This document shows positions 1 through 12,682 of a DNA stretch of 64,000 nucleotides, piece by piece. Source of the stretch: Isoetes taiwanensis (taxonomy: Eukaryota; Streptophyta; Lycopodiopsida; Isoetales; Isoetaceae); the NCBI GenBank assembly GCA_021234155.1, contig JAJEKV010000028.1, positions 15,065,928 to 15,129,927 of the forward strand, read 5' to 3'. Position 1 is the stretch's first letter, and every line of letters starts with the position of its first letter. The position numbers and the translations under genes are program-made. Under the pieces are notes generated by a model. The model worked only from the letters and a program-made list of their open reading frames with translations, did no database searches and had not been told where the DNA came from.

Positions 1-3000
1 ATCATGCTCTCTGCCTATTTCATGCGATGCAGTAATGGCAAGAATTATGGATCTGATGTGGCCTCTGCCACAGGAAAGTACTGTTGGTAAACTGCCCATC
101 AATTGTTTGTATGTGCACGTGCTATCCTTTTGTGCCCTTGGTTGGCCAATTGTTTCTAATTGCCTACATTCTTAACCCATCCCTGTAAGTGTTTCTGGCT
201 GCCTATTTAGTGCATTTAAAGATGGGCTACTTCTGGGTTACTGCTGTTGTGCATGAAGATCATTTTATGATACCTTTATCAATTTTTTCTTTAGTAATAT
301 CTAATTGCTTTTTCTGAGCTATTAGAGTTGATTTCTTTGTCTAATTTTCTTTGCAACATCTAATTGCTTTCTCACTGTTGCTTGATTGGTTTTCCATCTA
401 TTAACGAGAGCATTCATTTTCCAACATATGATGTCATATGGATTTGCTTGCAGCTTTATTCAAAGAAGTACATATTGCATATGTTTACAATTCAAAGAAT
501 GTATAGTACCGTAAGAAGGAACAATCATTTTTGCAACAAAGCGGCATGCTGCAAATGGTGTAACCACATGAAGAAGATGTCCATATTTTTCTCTTCTTGG
601 CTTCTGTTGCTTCTCAGTTTTTGACTCCATGTCTACACTATTTGATTTCAAACGTGTTAACTTGCATCTTCTTGCATGTCCAATGATCTTTTTACAAGTA
701 CTAGCCATAGTTATATGTATAGTCAATCTACAATTATTTGCTTCCACCTTTGCTCTAAAAGTTGCTTTTCTTATGTTTTACATGCTTGGGTCTGATAAAA
801 TAATGTAGAAACAAGGTGCTTTACGTGTTGAGCATGGCAAAAATCAAGTATGGCAAAAAATAAGTGTGGCCCATATTCTGCTTCAGAATGCCTCACTCAT
901 TGCATTGTACAATTCCCAATTTCCACATGTGTTTCCTATTTAGTTCAGATCTATGTATACTCAATTTGCAGTTATTTGATCATGTAAAGCAGTTCGAAGA
1001 TATATCTATTTGCTGGGACCATTGCAAAAAATACGTGTGGCCCATATTCTGGTTGAGCCCATACATTGTCAAGCAAGTACAATGCCTCACTCATGCATTA
1101 TGTGTTTTAATTTTCAACATCTATTTCCATATTTAGTTAAGATCACAAGAGCTACTTCAGGTGCTGAGCATGGCAAAAATCAGGTTTGGCAAAAAACAAG
1201 TGTGTCAACGCATTACGAGGAGAAAGATTTAGATGTTGAACTTCTCTTCATGTGTACTGTACATTATTTAGGATTTTTCATTGAAGCGCAAAATTCGTTC
1301 ATCAATTATTTCAAATACAACTCTTGCAACATGTATATCCTTTCAAACCTCTATATGTACTCCTTATCATTCAGTATCGATGTTACAACTTTTTGACATT
1401 GTCCACCTTCACAACTTTTAGCAGATGTTATGTACACTTAATATTGCATACTTACATGATAGACGGCGCAGCTGAAATAGGTTTTAAGACATTTGACCCT
1501 ATATAAAATATGTGAGAATCTTCTAAACTAAAAATGTGAATACCATTTTTGGGGGCGTTTTGGGCTATAAAATATAGAGAAGAATAAGCGGCGCAAGCAT
1601 GGATGTGCATGTCCACCATTGCTATATATATAAGTTTGGCTGTACCCTTGAATATGACCAACCAAGCATAATTTACATATCTAATAGACTCACCATTGGT
1701 CCTTTCCAATTCCTTGATAGATAGAACATCGTTCTTTATTATTCCCTGAGATTGTCAGCGTGGCGAAGGAGGGTTTAATGAAGTCGAGGAACTTCAGTAG
1801 CGGTTTGTGAATTGATTGGGGTACGTAATCCCCTGCTTGGAAACGATAACCTCCATGAAAGGGTGCGTAACTTTCTTTAATAGCTTGCCTAATAGAAGAA
1901 TTTAATGTAGTTCACATTACGAAACGTGACCAGCATGAGAACTGGCAGGGATTCCTAAAGTGGAATTGCTATGGCACGGGAACTCTGAGGAGATGCTATA
2001 TTAATAATGAAGCGTGAAGTGACGCCTGACCTTGGTGAATGTAGTGCTCCACATTATATATGTCTAAGAGAGGTTCATTTTTGTATCATAAGTTACGCTT
2101 GGTCGTTATCGGAGAGAAAATGTGAGTTTCTTAGATTCTGAGTTCGGGAGAGTCTGGGGGCAACCTTATTCTTCATTAGCCCTAACTATAATATTAAATT
2201 GGCGGGATGATCATACAAAAGCCGCAGGCATCTAAATGCCCAGGACTTTGAACTATGCGAAAAATAGATGGCCTTAATAATCTTGCATTAGCATCATGCC
2301 ATGGCGGTGTCCCTACCCAATACTGACATACCATATAGAATTTGCCAAATTACGCCTGCAAAACAAAACGAAAACACTCTCCAAGATCCCGAGGAACAAT
2401 GCAAAATTTTGATGTTGTCGTTCCTTTTTCGTTCAGCCTATCGACTCTGCATATCTTTGAAAGTTTTGCACATGCATGTTCATATTCTTAACATTTTAAC
2501 TACAATGGCGCCAGACTACAAGCGTTTTTGAGTCGGAAAATCTTTGCTCTGCACAGGTGACGTTTCCAGTTCCATACCTCTAACTTGTTTCATAGATTGG
2601 TGGCAAATGCACAACATGAATCCTCTAAATGAGAAAAGAATTTCAAGTCGTCTTCCTTGTAGCATAAAATTATACGCGATATTCTTATCTTAAAGACATG
2701 CTATAGCGCAGGCGAGCTACCGAACGATTGTTTAAATTGTCTATGCATTACTGCTGCTTAGAGCCGAAATAGCAGGTAGATGATAGACTTAGGCTACCAT
2801 CTGAATCTCTGAGTACAAAAATCCGAGCCAAAAAGAGCATTAGAAAGCTCAAACTTTGGCGATATTGGCCATGGATAGAAATCAATGAGATTATTCACAA
2901 AGAAAGCCAAGTTTCATACACTGTTTTCACACGATTTCGTTACGAAACATACATATTATTCCTTTAGAGGTTTTGATTAGGGGCGAAACGATAGCGGGGT

Positions 3001-5801
3001 CTTGGCCGGAAACTTATCCGGAATCAAAATTGATGTATTGAAATAAAGCGACTTGAAATAATGAGTCGGATAAAGCGCGAGCTTTTACACAGTGCTTTGA
3101 AGTGCGAGACTGACCAGACCAGCAGAATTCGGATTTTTAAAACCTTCCGGGTTCAGGGCCTCCATTTGGGATTTTTGAGGTCGCGGATGCTCTGCTCAAG
3201 ACTTCTGTAAAAAAGGTTCTTTCTTTATTACGTCGCAGGCTTCATTTGTTTTCTTTTCCTTTATTGGCCGGAAATGGCGACCCGGACTCACGATCGCTTC
3301 AACTGCCCAGAATCGCTTCTTCTTTACCCTCTCCACAAATTTCTTAAAGCGCGTTGGCGTGAGGCGTCGTATTGCTGCTTTTGTATCTACCCTCAACCAC
3401 AACTCGGCGGCCACGAGAGGGGCGGCAACTTAAGCGGCTATGGCGAAATCCTGAAGTGGATGAGTTTAGGGGAGCAGGGGTGCGTAGTGAGTAGAGCTAG
3501 AGGTAGAGTTGATTCAGGTGCTTTCCGGCGGGCGGACTGGATGAAGTCGGGCCAGTCAAAAGTATTATTCCTCGCCGATTATTTTCTAAGCGAGGTTCAT
3601 AACCTCGGCCCTCCAGTTTACCATCGGCGAGACGCCGGACGCTGGGACGCCCGGAAGCTGGAGAGTTTTACGCTTATGGGAAAGCACTAAAGGCTTCGAC
3701 GTTAACTGGGCGGGGTGGTGGGGTTGGGCGTAGGCGTGGGATGAAGTAATACTTAGAACGATGCTGCGTCCACGATGCTCGCCCCGTGCCATGTAGCCTT
3801 CTTTCGCTCGAATCTTAAAGTAAAAATTGATCACCGGACGGAGCTTCTCACGGTACTCACGCTTCTCTTTTGCTCATTTACCTTCATTCAGGAGGTTTGC
3901 CATGCATTAGGAAGTGTTTACACGCATTTAGAGTGTTTGCATTCGCCCAAGCTTTTACTTGCATCGAATGTCTCCTAAGTCTTTTCCGTTGAGATGTGGA
4001 TTTCAAGGGGACGTTTTGCGAAGATAAACAGACTCCGGCCTTCAGCACGTCGCCTATTCCATCGAGGAATGTCCCCTAATGAACATTCTTATCTGGAAAG
4101 GGCTTTAGTTTACAGTACCCGGATGCAAAAACAAATTGAAATCGGTCTTTGGACTTACCATGGAGGCTTGTTTTTCTGGATAAAAAGAACAGATAAAAGA
4201 GCTTACGTTGGGCGAGGTTCACGGCTATCCGAGGTCTTTCGGCGACGGCGGCAAATATTTAGGAATCAGAATTGCGGTAGAAAAATTCAAGAAAGGAACA
4301 AAAAACATAATGAAAAATTACTAAGCTGCATTATATATGTTTTACGATAATGCGTTTGTATGAATTCGTACGCCGAGTCGATGGTGGCCGAAGTATATTT
4401 TGTGCGCATCTACTTCATATCAGCGTGCATTTCACCCGTATGGGGGCGATGCTGGCACGCTTCATTCCCAATACGCGGCAAATCAACACAAAACATGCCG
4501 ATCCACGTCACACCCATTCCTCGCCTTCACACCTTCAGCACCAAGTTTCGTGTCGTGCGGGTCCGCCACATTCTTTATTCTAGCAAAGGCAGTAAAAACA
4601 CCTTTCAGGTGTACTAAAGAAGCGTAGCGAAACACCCTCGCTGGATTCCAGCATTTCAAAATCCGTTTGCAGGTAGCTACCCTGCATCCCGGACCTACCC
4701 ATTTCATTGATTCAGGTCCGATGGGACCAACTTCTTAATCTTTTCCCATTTTGGTCACTTAGTGCATCATTCCTCACGAGGTAATTTAATGCGAGTTAAT
4801 TGAGTGGGGTATTTATAGCAAAAATATACATTGATATATCCTTTATATATGGACATGAAATGGCTATCTCATTCAAATTTATTAAGGGATGAAGCACCCT
4901 GGATAGACGTCCGAGGAATTAGGTACGCTGCACATGTTATGTTGCAACAATTTCTTATCATCATTTCCCGACATAGGTAGTTCAAATTTTATTTAGTTTT
5001 CAATTCTTATCATCATTTTAACGCCCGTGCCGGTTCAATTCTTATTTGGTTTTTAATCTAGTCCGAACAGTTTCATTGTACACACACAGGTATTTCCTTA
5101 CACATTTGGATGACAATAAATAATGGTGTTTCATCTCTTGAATCATGTCTAGTACCATCCACACTTAAGAACATTATTCCATTGCCAAATCTAATTTTTC
5201 CTTCTCAGGGGCATAGGGCAATCACAATAGTTATAAAATATACTTTCAGATGCTGTTGGATGTGCCGGTTGATAGCCGAGATCAGGCCTCAGTGGTATAG
5301 AGAGCGTCAACCGAAAGCACTGGTTTGGCAGCCACATGGAGTTACGTGAGGAATCGTCAAGCTTTGGCTATGAAACAAATACCAAAAGGCCACTTGCGAA
5401 GATGAATGCCAGAGCAGATGTACGACCGAAGGCGTTAAATAGAGCTTTGTGGCTTTGTAAGCAAGCAGCAAAAGGTAACCTCAAAGGGACACTTTTTGGT
5501 CCTCCTGCACCCGAGATGTTTCCATGTCAGCCTACATACAAAGCTGTACCCCAGACATATTCCATACCCCTCTCCATGCCTGGGATATGCCCTTCCAGCA
5601 GCCCTTGAGAATCTTAGGTATTAATGTGCAACAGATGCGACAGATAAAATATGAGTGAACTCTCAAAGAGAAGATCCCAATATTATACCATGGACACCAA
5701 AGCCATGTGGGACATTCATTTTATCAGTGGCTGACACTATTTGACCCTACAAAACCATGTGGGACACACAGCACTATAGAATAAATTTTTGTAGCACAGT
5801 A
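1..5801. other. Non-coding part of copy A, no gene seen
   Basis: AT-rich sequence with short open frames that do not match their counterparts in copy B, so I treat them as chance. Between about 840 and 1,200 a phrase containing 'tggcaaaaa', 'gtggcccatattctg' and 'atgcctcactcat' recurs about 150-170 bases apart, an old internal duplication also present in copy B. The region around 3,190-4,620 is somewhat richer in GC and matches 22,080-23,580. The place matching the Helitron tail of copy B (about 4,613-4,640) has lost its hairpin. Confidence 0.5.
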
Positions 5802-8236
5802 TCATCTTGGACCGAGGAACAAAGGAAATGACATCGCTCTTGTAGCTCTTGGCCTTTGCTTCTAACAATTTAGCTTTGGTTGTAGATCTAATAATTCCCA
5901 TGGACTCTTCCACAGTAGTTGAACAGAAACCCTTGAACTTCATTTGGGGGTTTCAGCCTTCCCCTTCAAGCATCTCGGCAGCGTGGGACATGGCGGAGCC
6001 CTCTGACTGAGGATCTTGTTGAACCACACAAGGGCTGGAAGTACTTATGCCTTTGCTCCGGGTTTTGCCTTAGGCTTCACTTGTCACGGGCGTGAGAAAA
6101 AGTACCAAACTTACATGGTAACAGTGGCAATTTAGTGAGACTCGATCCAATGATTAAGTTTAAGGCCATAAAGGCTATAGGCATCAGGTGTTTCACTAAT
6201 AGCTCCAATTGTGGACAAATGCAGTGTATTTAAAAGCCCCTTAATTCCTCTCCTTTACAGTCGTCCTGCTCGAAACTTTGGTCCTTGTATCAGTGGGTTT
6301 GGAAAGAGACCAAAATCACCCACTTTAGGAGTAGAAATTTTCATCTAGTAGAATGTTTTGTGGCTTCATATCCAAATGGATAATTCTTTCATTGCACTCT
6401 TCATGCAAATAAGCCAATCCTTTTGCTGCCCTATTGCAATATCTAAGCCTAGTCTTTAGCTGGGGACGATTAGGAGGGGTTGAGCCATTGTCCAACAGAT
6501 CCATTAGCCATGTATTCCATAAACTAGGGGCTCTTTAAGACCTGTGAACAGACGGAATCCCTATTAACTGAACAAGGTTTGTGTGATGAACCCTACTTAA
6601 GATTGACATCTCTGCATAAAACTCCCTTACTACTCTGCCTTCCTTCCAGTTTCTTCACTGCAATGAGCCATTTTGCTAGGAACTCCTTTGTAGACAGAGA
6701 CTGAGCCTGGCCCATTTTAGAAAATCCATTTTGTCATTTCTGCTAGGTCTTTGTAAGTGGCTAGCTTGAGAGTTTATTTCTGACGAGAAGGCATAGAGTA
6801 CCATCGGATTCTTCTGAGTAGTGGAATCATCAGCCTTGGCTCCGTAACAAATGATACAAATTATTTGCTGCTGTTATAATTCCCAATCAGCAAATCCTAC
6901 ACAAACTCCGATGATGATTACGGCACGTTTTATTCCTGAAGATGAATCTGTACAAATCTTGAAGAATGCCACATGGCTGGTGTTTTCAGATACAAGGCTC
7001 TCAACTAGGCTAGCCTGAAGCACTGTTTGTGTGAGTCCCCGATAGAAGCCAACCCTGACAGGTTGTATTTGCAAACAAAGGAATTTTTACATTTAATAAG
7101 CACTGAGATTTTGATAAGAGAGTGATTATTTGGTAAATAATCCTCCCTGTATCAATGTAACCCAGTGAATGAAGCGCTCTTACAATTATCTGTGTATCCT
7201 TTTTGGTTTAGTTTGGCAAGCATCGGGATGCAGAACTGGCACGAGCTTCAAGGCCAATTATAACTGGGACAACTTCACGTTTATTTTTACACAGCAGCCC
7301 ATACTTGTAAGACCACACCGTAAAGCAAATCCACATTTTAGAGATAGCTTGTTTGGAGAGTACCCATTTGCTAGCACTGATCTGACCATCGTTTTCTGGT
7401 ATGCGAAGCGGAATTCCGAAAATTCGTTTTGAACTTTAACTGTAAAATACTCTCTCCACTGCAAGGTCTGATATTAGGCTGAGTTGCTGGTACTAAACTT
7501 GAAACTCCACTACCTTACTCCATCCAGATCTCAGCTGAAGGGAACAAGATCGCTCTGATGATCACAACAAAGGTCCAAAGCTGGGGATTTCAAGGTATCA
7601 TTCCACATTGTCCATTCTTGAGAAATCAAACTGGACCTCAGGCAGGGCTAATCCAGCAATTTCCAAAACTAAGCTATATTACCACTGGAAAGATGCATAC
7701 CATATTTAAGCGCCCGGCTAAACCAAGACATCAGTAGAGATATCAAAGGGTCATCCATGTTTTGTTGCCACTTCATTTCCTGCCTTAGTATTGACAAGAA
7801 CAACAATATTACTACCACGATCATAACCTGCACAAATTTGCTCCTGTTTACAGTATTTGTTTGCACACAGTTTCACTTTGAATCTTTAAGAATCATATTA
7901 TTTCCATTTGCTGATTTCAGGTCTGCACCATAGCTCACTGACTGGTTTTAGGTTTTGCTCCCAAATAACCTCTACAGAATTAGGTCTCCTTCTGGCAGGA
8001 TCCTGTGGCCAACTGAGAGAGAGTATAGTGTGTTCCATCCTTGGTCACAAAGAAGAGGCCATGCTGCACATCCTTGCTTGGTGTTATTGCAAGGCAATGC
8101 CAGTGGATCAGCCCTCAATCCGTTATCTAGGTTTAACAAAGGAGACTAGGTAAACAGTGCAGGAATCAATTAGATTATTGATGCGACAGAGCTGCAAAGG
8201 AAAAGCAGCGAGTAGAGATAACAGAGTTTCTGCCAT
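5802..8236 (-). pseudogene. Decayed G-type lectin receptor-like kinase, copy A
   Basis: Full-length counterpart of the intact kinase gene at 24,747-27,185. The start codon context near 8,234-8,236, the C-terminal coding end near 5,802 and many internal stretches align. The frame is broken repeatedly: recognisable fragments lie in separate frames at 5,802-5,943 (C-terminal tail, ending SDVISFVP), 6,874-7,074 (apple-domain end and start of the membrane segment), 7,258-7,464 (lectin/EGF region) and 7,669-7,866 (lectin domain). Kinase motifs between 6,000 and 6,800 survive only in pieces. It cannot encode a receptor. Nearly the whole length remains, so decay was by small indels rather than large deletion. 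Confidence 0.85.
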
Positions 8237-10439
8237 AGGAGGGCTCAGGGGGAGGCCAGTACATAAAGAGGAAGGAAAGAGACGTGGAGAGAGAAAATGC
8301 GCCATAGTCAGACCTTAACTGGATTACGTTAAAACAGGCAAGAGTACGGTGGCGTCAGTAGGCGCCGGTTCAGAACTTATATGTCGGAGAGAAAAGAACT
8401 AGGTGGGACCTAATATTTAGAAAAAAAGCAATATAGAAACATTCCATATTATTTGCCCCAATTGTTAACCTTTTGCCTCTTGTAGCCGTAGGAGGGGCAG
8501 GATAGAGTACGGTGGCGCCCTTTGACCTGCACAGAAGTCGGGGAGGCGCGACAGTTGCAGGTCATAAGTGCTCACTGACGATGTTCTCAACGTCAACAAA
8601 GATAAACCCGGATTCTACCAGTAAGGCCATTTGTCATTCTTGATCATAATGGCTCAAGATGCTAAAGACGCTCACCTACTTTGTTGTAGTATTTACAGTT
8701 TTATGAACACATATATTTTGGATATTTTTTAATGATAATTTAAAATGTATTTGCTTACTAGCTCTCGTGGAATAGGAATTGAACATTTTCTTATGTCAAG
8801 TGGGATGTTATCCAATGAGCCTTGCAGAGGCATTGGGAGGTTTTGGCTATATGTCAAGCTACTAATGCCCTGGTGGTGAAAAGGTTGGTCATGTGAATTG
8901 GACATTCTTTTACTTTCCTTCGATGGGGGTGAACTATTATTTAGGATCAACTGGTTTGGTGGAGGAGCTAAATTTCGTGAATGAATGAATCTATGCCTAA
9001 TAGGTTGACCTGGACACGGTTTGGGTTTCCATTTTGGTTTTGGGTTTTACATTTGTTTCCAGGGGAGGGACCACTCTGGCATATCTGAATTTCATTTACC
9101 TTTGTGTGTCCTCCGTGAGAGACATTCAACATACATGTCAATCCATGGCCTTTAGCAAAATGATAAGGATGCTTACGCCGTATTACAAAATGTCAATGAA
9201 TCATTCTAGGTGAGCTTCATCCATCGCAGTAAATATCGGACGATATGGACAGCCAATACCAGTCCTTGAAGCCAAAAAATTCCTTCAGGAGGAATCCCAC
9301 GAAAAGGCATAAATTATGGTATTTTTACGTATAACATGTAATTTTTTTGGTATAAGATCTCAAAGACATACATGGCTTCCTTGAGATGTCGAAATTTCCT
9401 TATTACCGGATACGACATAGCAAAGTAGCAGCTTTCGTTTTGGGTTCAAGCTTTGGCCCTAATTAAACATAATTCTAGTAGCTTCCCAAATGGCGTTTTC
9501 TTCGTTTTGTTTTCTAGTTAGAAATTATGTTGGTTGGTTAGTTTGCACTTTCACCTTTCAAGGGTTCCTCTTAAGACAGTCTGATTTAGTAGGGCGGGGT
9601 GGTATGTTGAAAGGCTTGGGGGCTTGGATCGTGTGTAATGGAAAAAAAATTTTACATTGAGAGGTTTAGTGAGACCTAATTTTACTCTCTTCGAAGAAAT
9701 TCTGGCACTTAAGTTTTTTACTACCTTTCGATTACTCGATTATGGTTTGAATAATGGGCTTGAATCGGGATGGATTTGGAATGGGAATTTGATGGGTTTC
9801 GTCAAGCCTTTAGAGTAATACGTTGGAGCCTCTTTACGTTCATATTCGTCCTCTTCAACAATATGTTTCTCATCATTTTCATGCATTCCCCAGTGTAGAT
9901 CAGCTCTTTCAATTCGAGGCAGGGGCACTGACGGAAATTTATTAAACAATGCTCTGCATTAGGTCTAAATGGATCTGCAGACTCCTAGGGAGGGGCTTCA
10001 GTTAATAAGCTATCAGTATGCATCATATTCCTCTATCTACCTTGATCTGGTAAAAGTGATAAGATGGTAGAGGAAGTAGCAGAGACATCTTTCATTTGCG
10101 GTAAATAATACGCCTTAAATTTTACTCTGTTGATCCGGTTGGATCGATCTTGTCCGTTATGACTGGGTACCAACACAACTGCTATCCCGCCTTACCAAGT
10201 TATGAAATGATGGATCAGTCAATTTTGATATTAATGATCCCGGATGGCCCCAACTCTAAATGATGTGTTAAGAGCTGATGCGCCCTGGCCTGGTGTGCTT
10301 GGTAGGGCATCCGAAATTGTTTGATAGCCCTCTTTTGTTACCATTGGCGTTATCTACTATATTTGAATTTCAAAGAGTTCTTTGCAAGACATATTTAAGT
10401 TTTACTGTTTTAAAATTTGGATGATAGATATATAGAGTT
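8237..10439. other. Intergenic part of copy A with decayed hairpins
   Basis: Matches 27,186-29,590 of copy B. The two long hairpins of copy B (27,436-27,562 and 29,367-29,486) have recognisable but unpaired counterparts here, near 8,480-8,610 and 10,260-10,360. The duplicated short units at 28,330-28,440 in copy B are single here (about 9,320-9,380). I see no gene. Confidence 0.5.
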
Positions 10440-11190
10440 ACTGCGCCCGACTCTTTACTTGAGCCATTCTAAGCTTTCTAGCAGAAGTTTAATGGGAAAC
10501 TGGTTGGGTTTCAAAGAATCTTTGGAGGTCAGGATTAGAAGTAGAGGAAACTTATTTCCTCGGCCGGTTTTGGCTCTTCCTCAATCCAGAATGAAGGAAA
10601 TACCAAAGCGAGGAAATAGAAGTATATATTTATGTTTGGAGCTCTGGATGGACTCTTTGACAAAGCAGTTGTGAAGCCCTAAAGATATAGGTGATTATTC
10701 TTGTGGTGGGAACATTGATGAAGCTCAGATCCCTTTCGCCATGATAATCAACCAACTATAAAATGAAATATCGGGGCTTTAATCTTGGAGGAATGGGATG
10801 CTCTACTTGAAGGCTCGATATAGCTAGATTATAGAAAGGGATGTACTCTAAAGCATATGGGGTGCATATGATGGTGCCAAGCATGAAGAATATTACTATT
10901 GGTGGTATGGGAATATGAGGATGAAGTACTTGTCAGACACTGTGTCGGAATGGGGGCGTGTAACATTTTAACAAATCGAGAGAGGCAGTATGATCCTAAG
11001 TACCATGCATGGTAGGGAGCTCCATAAAATGTAGAAGCTTTTGCGATTGCGTTTGCGGAAATAGCGGTACTCTAAAACATCACCTATAAAGATTGATGTT
11101 TCCATCGAGAATAGAATGGTGCATTTTCATTTTAGTTCTCTGTTTTCCTATTTTACTTTGGTTTGGTTGGGTTTCGTTAAAATCGCTTCA
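10440..11190 (+). pseudogene. 3-ketoacyl-CoA synthase relic, copy A
   Basis: Counterpart of the synthase relic at 29,596-30,330. The phrase around the active-site cysteine is still readable (NLGGMGCS, about 10,780-10,805), as are bits of the VVS.ENI and FRMGGAA regions. Frame is lost many times and no stretch exceeds about 85 codons. The 3' half of a normal synthase, with the catalytic histidine and asparagine, is missing here as in copy B, so the truncation predates the duplication. Confidence 0.7.
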
Positions 11191-12682
11191 TAGATTGCCC
11201 TATTATTTCCTTGTCCTTGCATAACCATTTTGATCGCGGAAGTCTTGAATAAGCCAGGGGAACCCGATCAATAGCGGGATCTTTTCATTTGCGGTGGGAA
11301 ACATTACGCCATGTTGGAATATTTTTGAGAGTTCTTCTACGAGAAGGAGGTTAACCTCCCCTCGAGTGGAGTTACAAAAATAACCCTCGAGGCCGTTCCT
11401 ACAGCGAAAGGTGCTCACATCGGAAAATCCTCCATTGAGGAGCGGAATTACTTTCGAGAGCAATGGGTTATTTTGCAATGGGAATTCTTGAACAAAGAAA
11501 GAAGAGGGCATATTCTAATGGAGGAATTGTGTTAGAAATAGGGGTGGCTGCATCAGTTATTTAAAAAGGGGATAAAGGTCAAAGAATTATTTACAAATGG
11601 ATTGGGGTATTATTTTAGAAGAAAAGAGGGACTATTTCAAAAGGGAATTTGCGAATGGATTGGAGTATTTTTCAAAGAGGGGATTGGTTAAAAGAGGGAA
11701 TTTAAATGGATTGGGAAATTTTTAAATAAAGAGAGTTGAGTTAAAGGAAATTGAAAAAAAAGCGGGGAGTTACTATTGTAATAAATACTAGAGTGATATT
11801 TTTCAAACGAGGATAATGTCAAGAAGGGTGTTTAGTAGATTTATATGGTTGTATATTATTTTAGAAATATTAAGCTCGAGTCAGTTTGCATTTTATTATG
11901 AATGAGAGGCTATTTACTATTCTGAGACAGGATTATCTCGATAATGGCCTCCTCTCTTAGCCTCTATAAAATTCACGATGGTCACGAGAAGAAATGCGTT
12001 ACTGCTTTCCGCTCGATAGCTAAATAGCCTACTGCCGAAGCATTACATTGAAATTGCGAGCGAGACAATTCACGCTGGCTGGGATATATATGGCACAATC
12101 CTTATTTCATGAAATGTAATATGTATTAGATTTGGGACGGGAACTAACAGGAACTAGAGCCAAAATTGCTAAGAACAAAATAGTGTGTGCACTTAAAGAA
12201 TTGTGTTGACATTATATATGGCGTTTGAATTTTAAGAATTCGAGGTATCCATGGTGTTGTGGATATATAGTGATTCCCCTGATTGATTAGAAGTGACTAT
12301 CATTTCTCATATGTTTTAAACTCATTTACGCTCGTTTACGCTTTCGTGGATATAGAATTAAATTGAAATTTCATCGTATACTATAATGAGAAACTGATGG
12401 ATCTGTGTCAAAGGTGTAAGAGCACGTTCTTTCCTCCCCATTATTTTTCTACTTTGAACAAGCCCCTCTTGATGCAATCATCTGATCGCGAGTGTCGGCT
12501 ATATAAGCGGTAGCAAAACTCAAGATGTGCAGCTATGGTTTCCTATCTTGCTTGACTTGGGAATGGAGCATCGGCATTTACCTTTGATATAAGCATTTAC
12601 ATGCAGTATTGCCTCCAAATGCAATGCGTCTCAATGCGTTAGTCTCCGATGCCTTCTCCTATCTGGCATTTACCTTTGATGC
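11191..12682. other. 3' flank of copy A with degraded foldback arm
   Basis: At 11,345-11,395 lies the arm motif GGAGGTTAACCTCCC followed by AAATAACCCTCGAGGCC, the same as at 30,532-30,580 in copy B. Beyond it, to about 11,830, runs an AT-rich stretch with repeated 'ggattgg..tatttt' units, matching 30,760-31,050. No gene is supported. Confidence 0.5.

Larger units (their letters stand above)
1..12682 (+). repeat. Segmental duplication, copy A (degraded)
   Basis: This stretch aligns by eye, in the same order and orientation, with 18,826-31,862. Position 1 matches about 18,826, the kinase start codon at 8,236 matches 27,185, and the shared sequence stops near 12,682 (partner about 31,862). The homology already exists at base 1, so the copy may extend beyond the window. 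Differences are dense: short insertions, deletions and substitutions every few to tens of bases, in coding and non-coding parts alike. No part keeps a long reading frame. It is either an old decayed duplicate or a poorly polished duplicate contig segment. Confidence 0.85.
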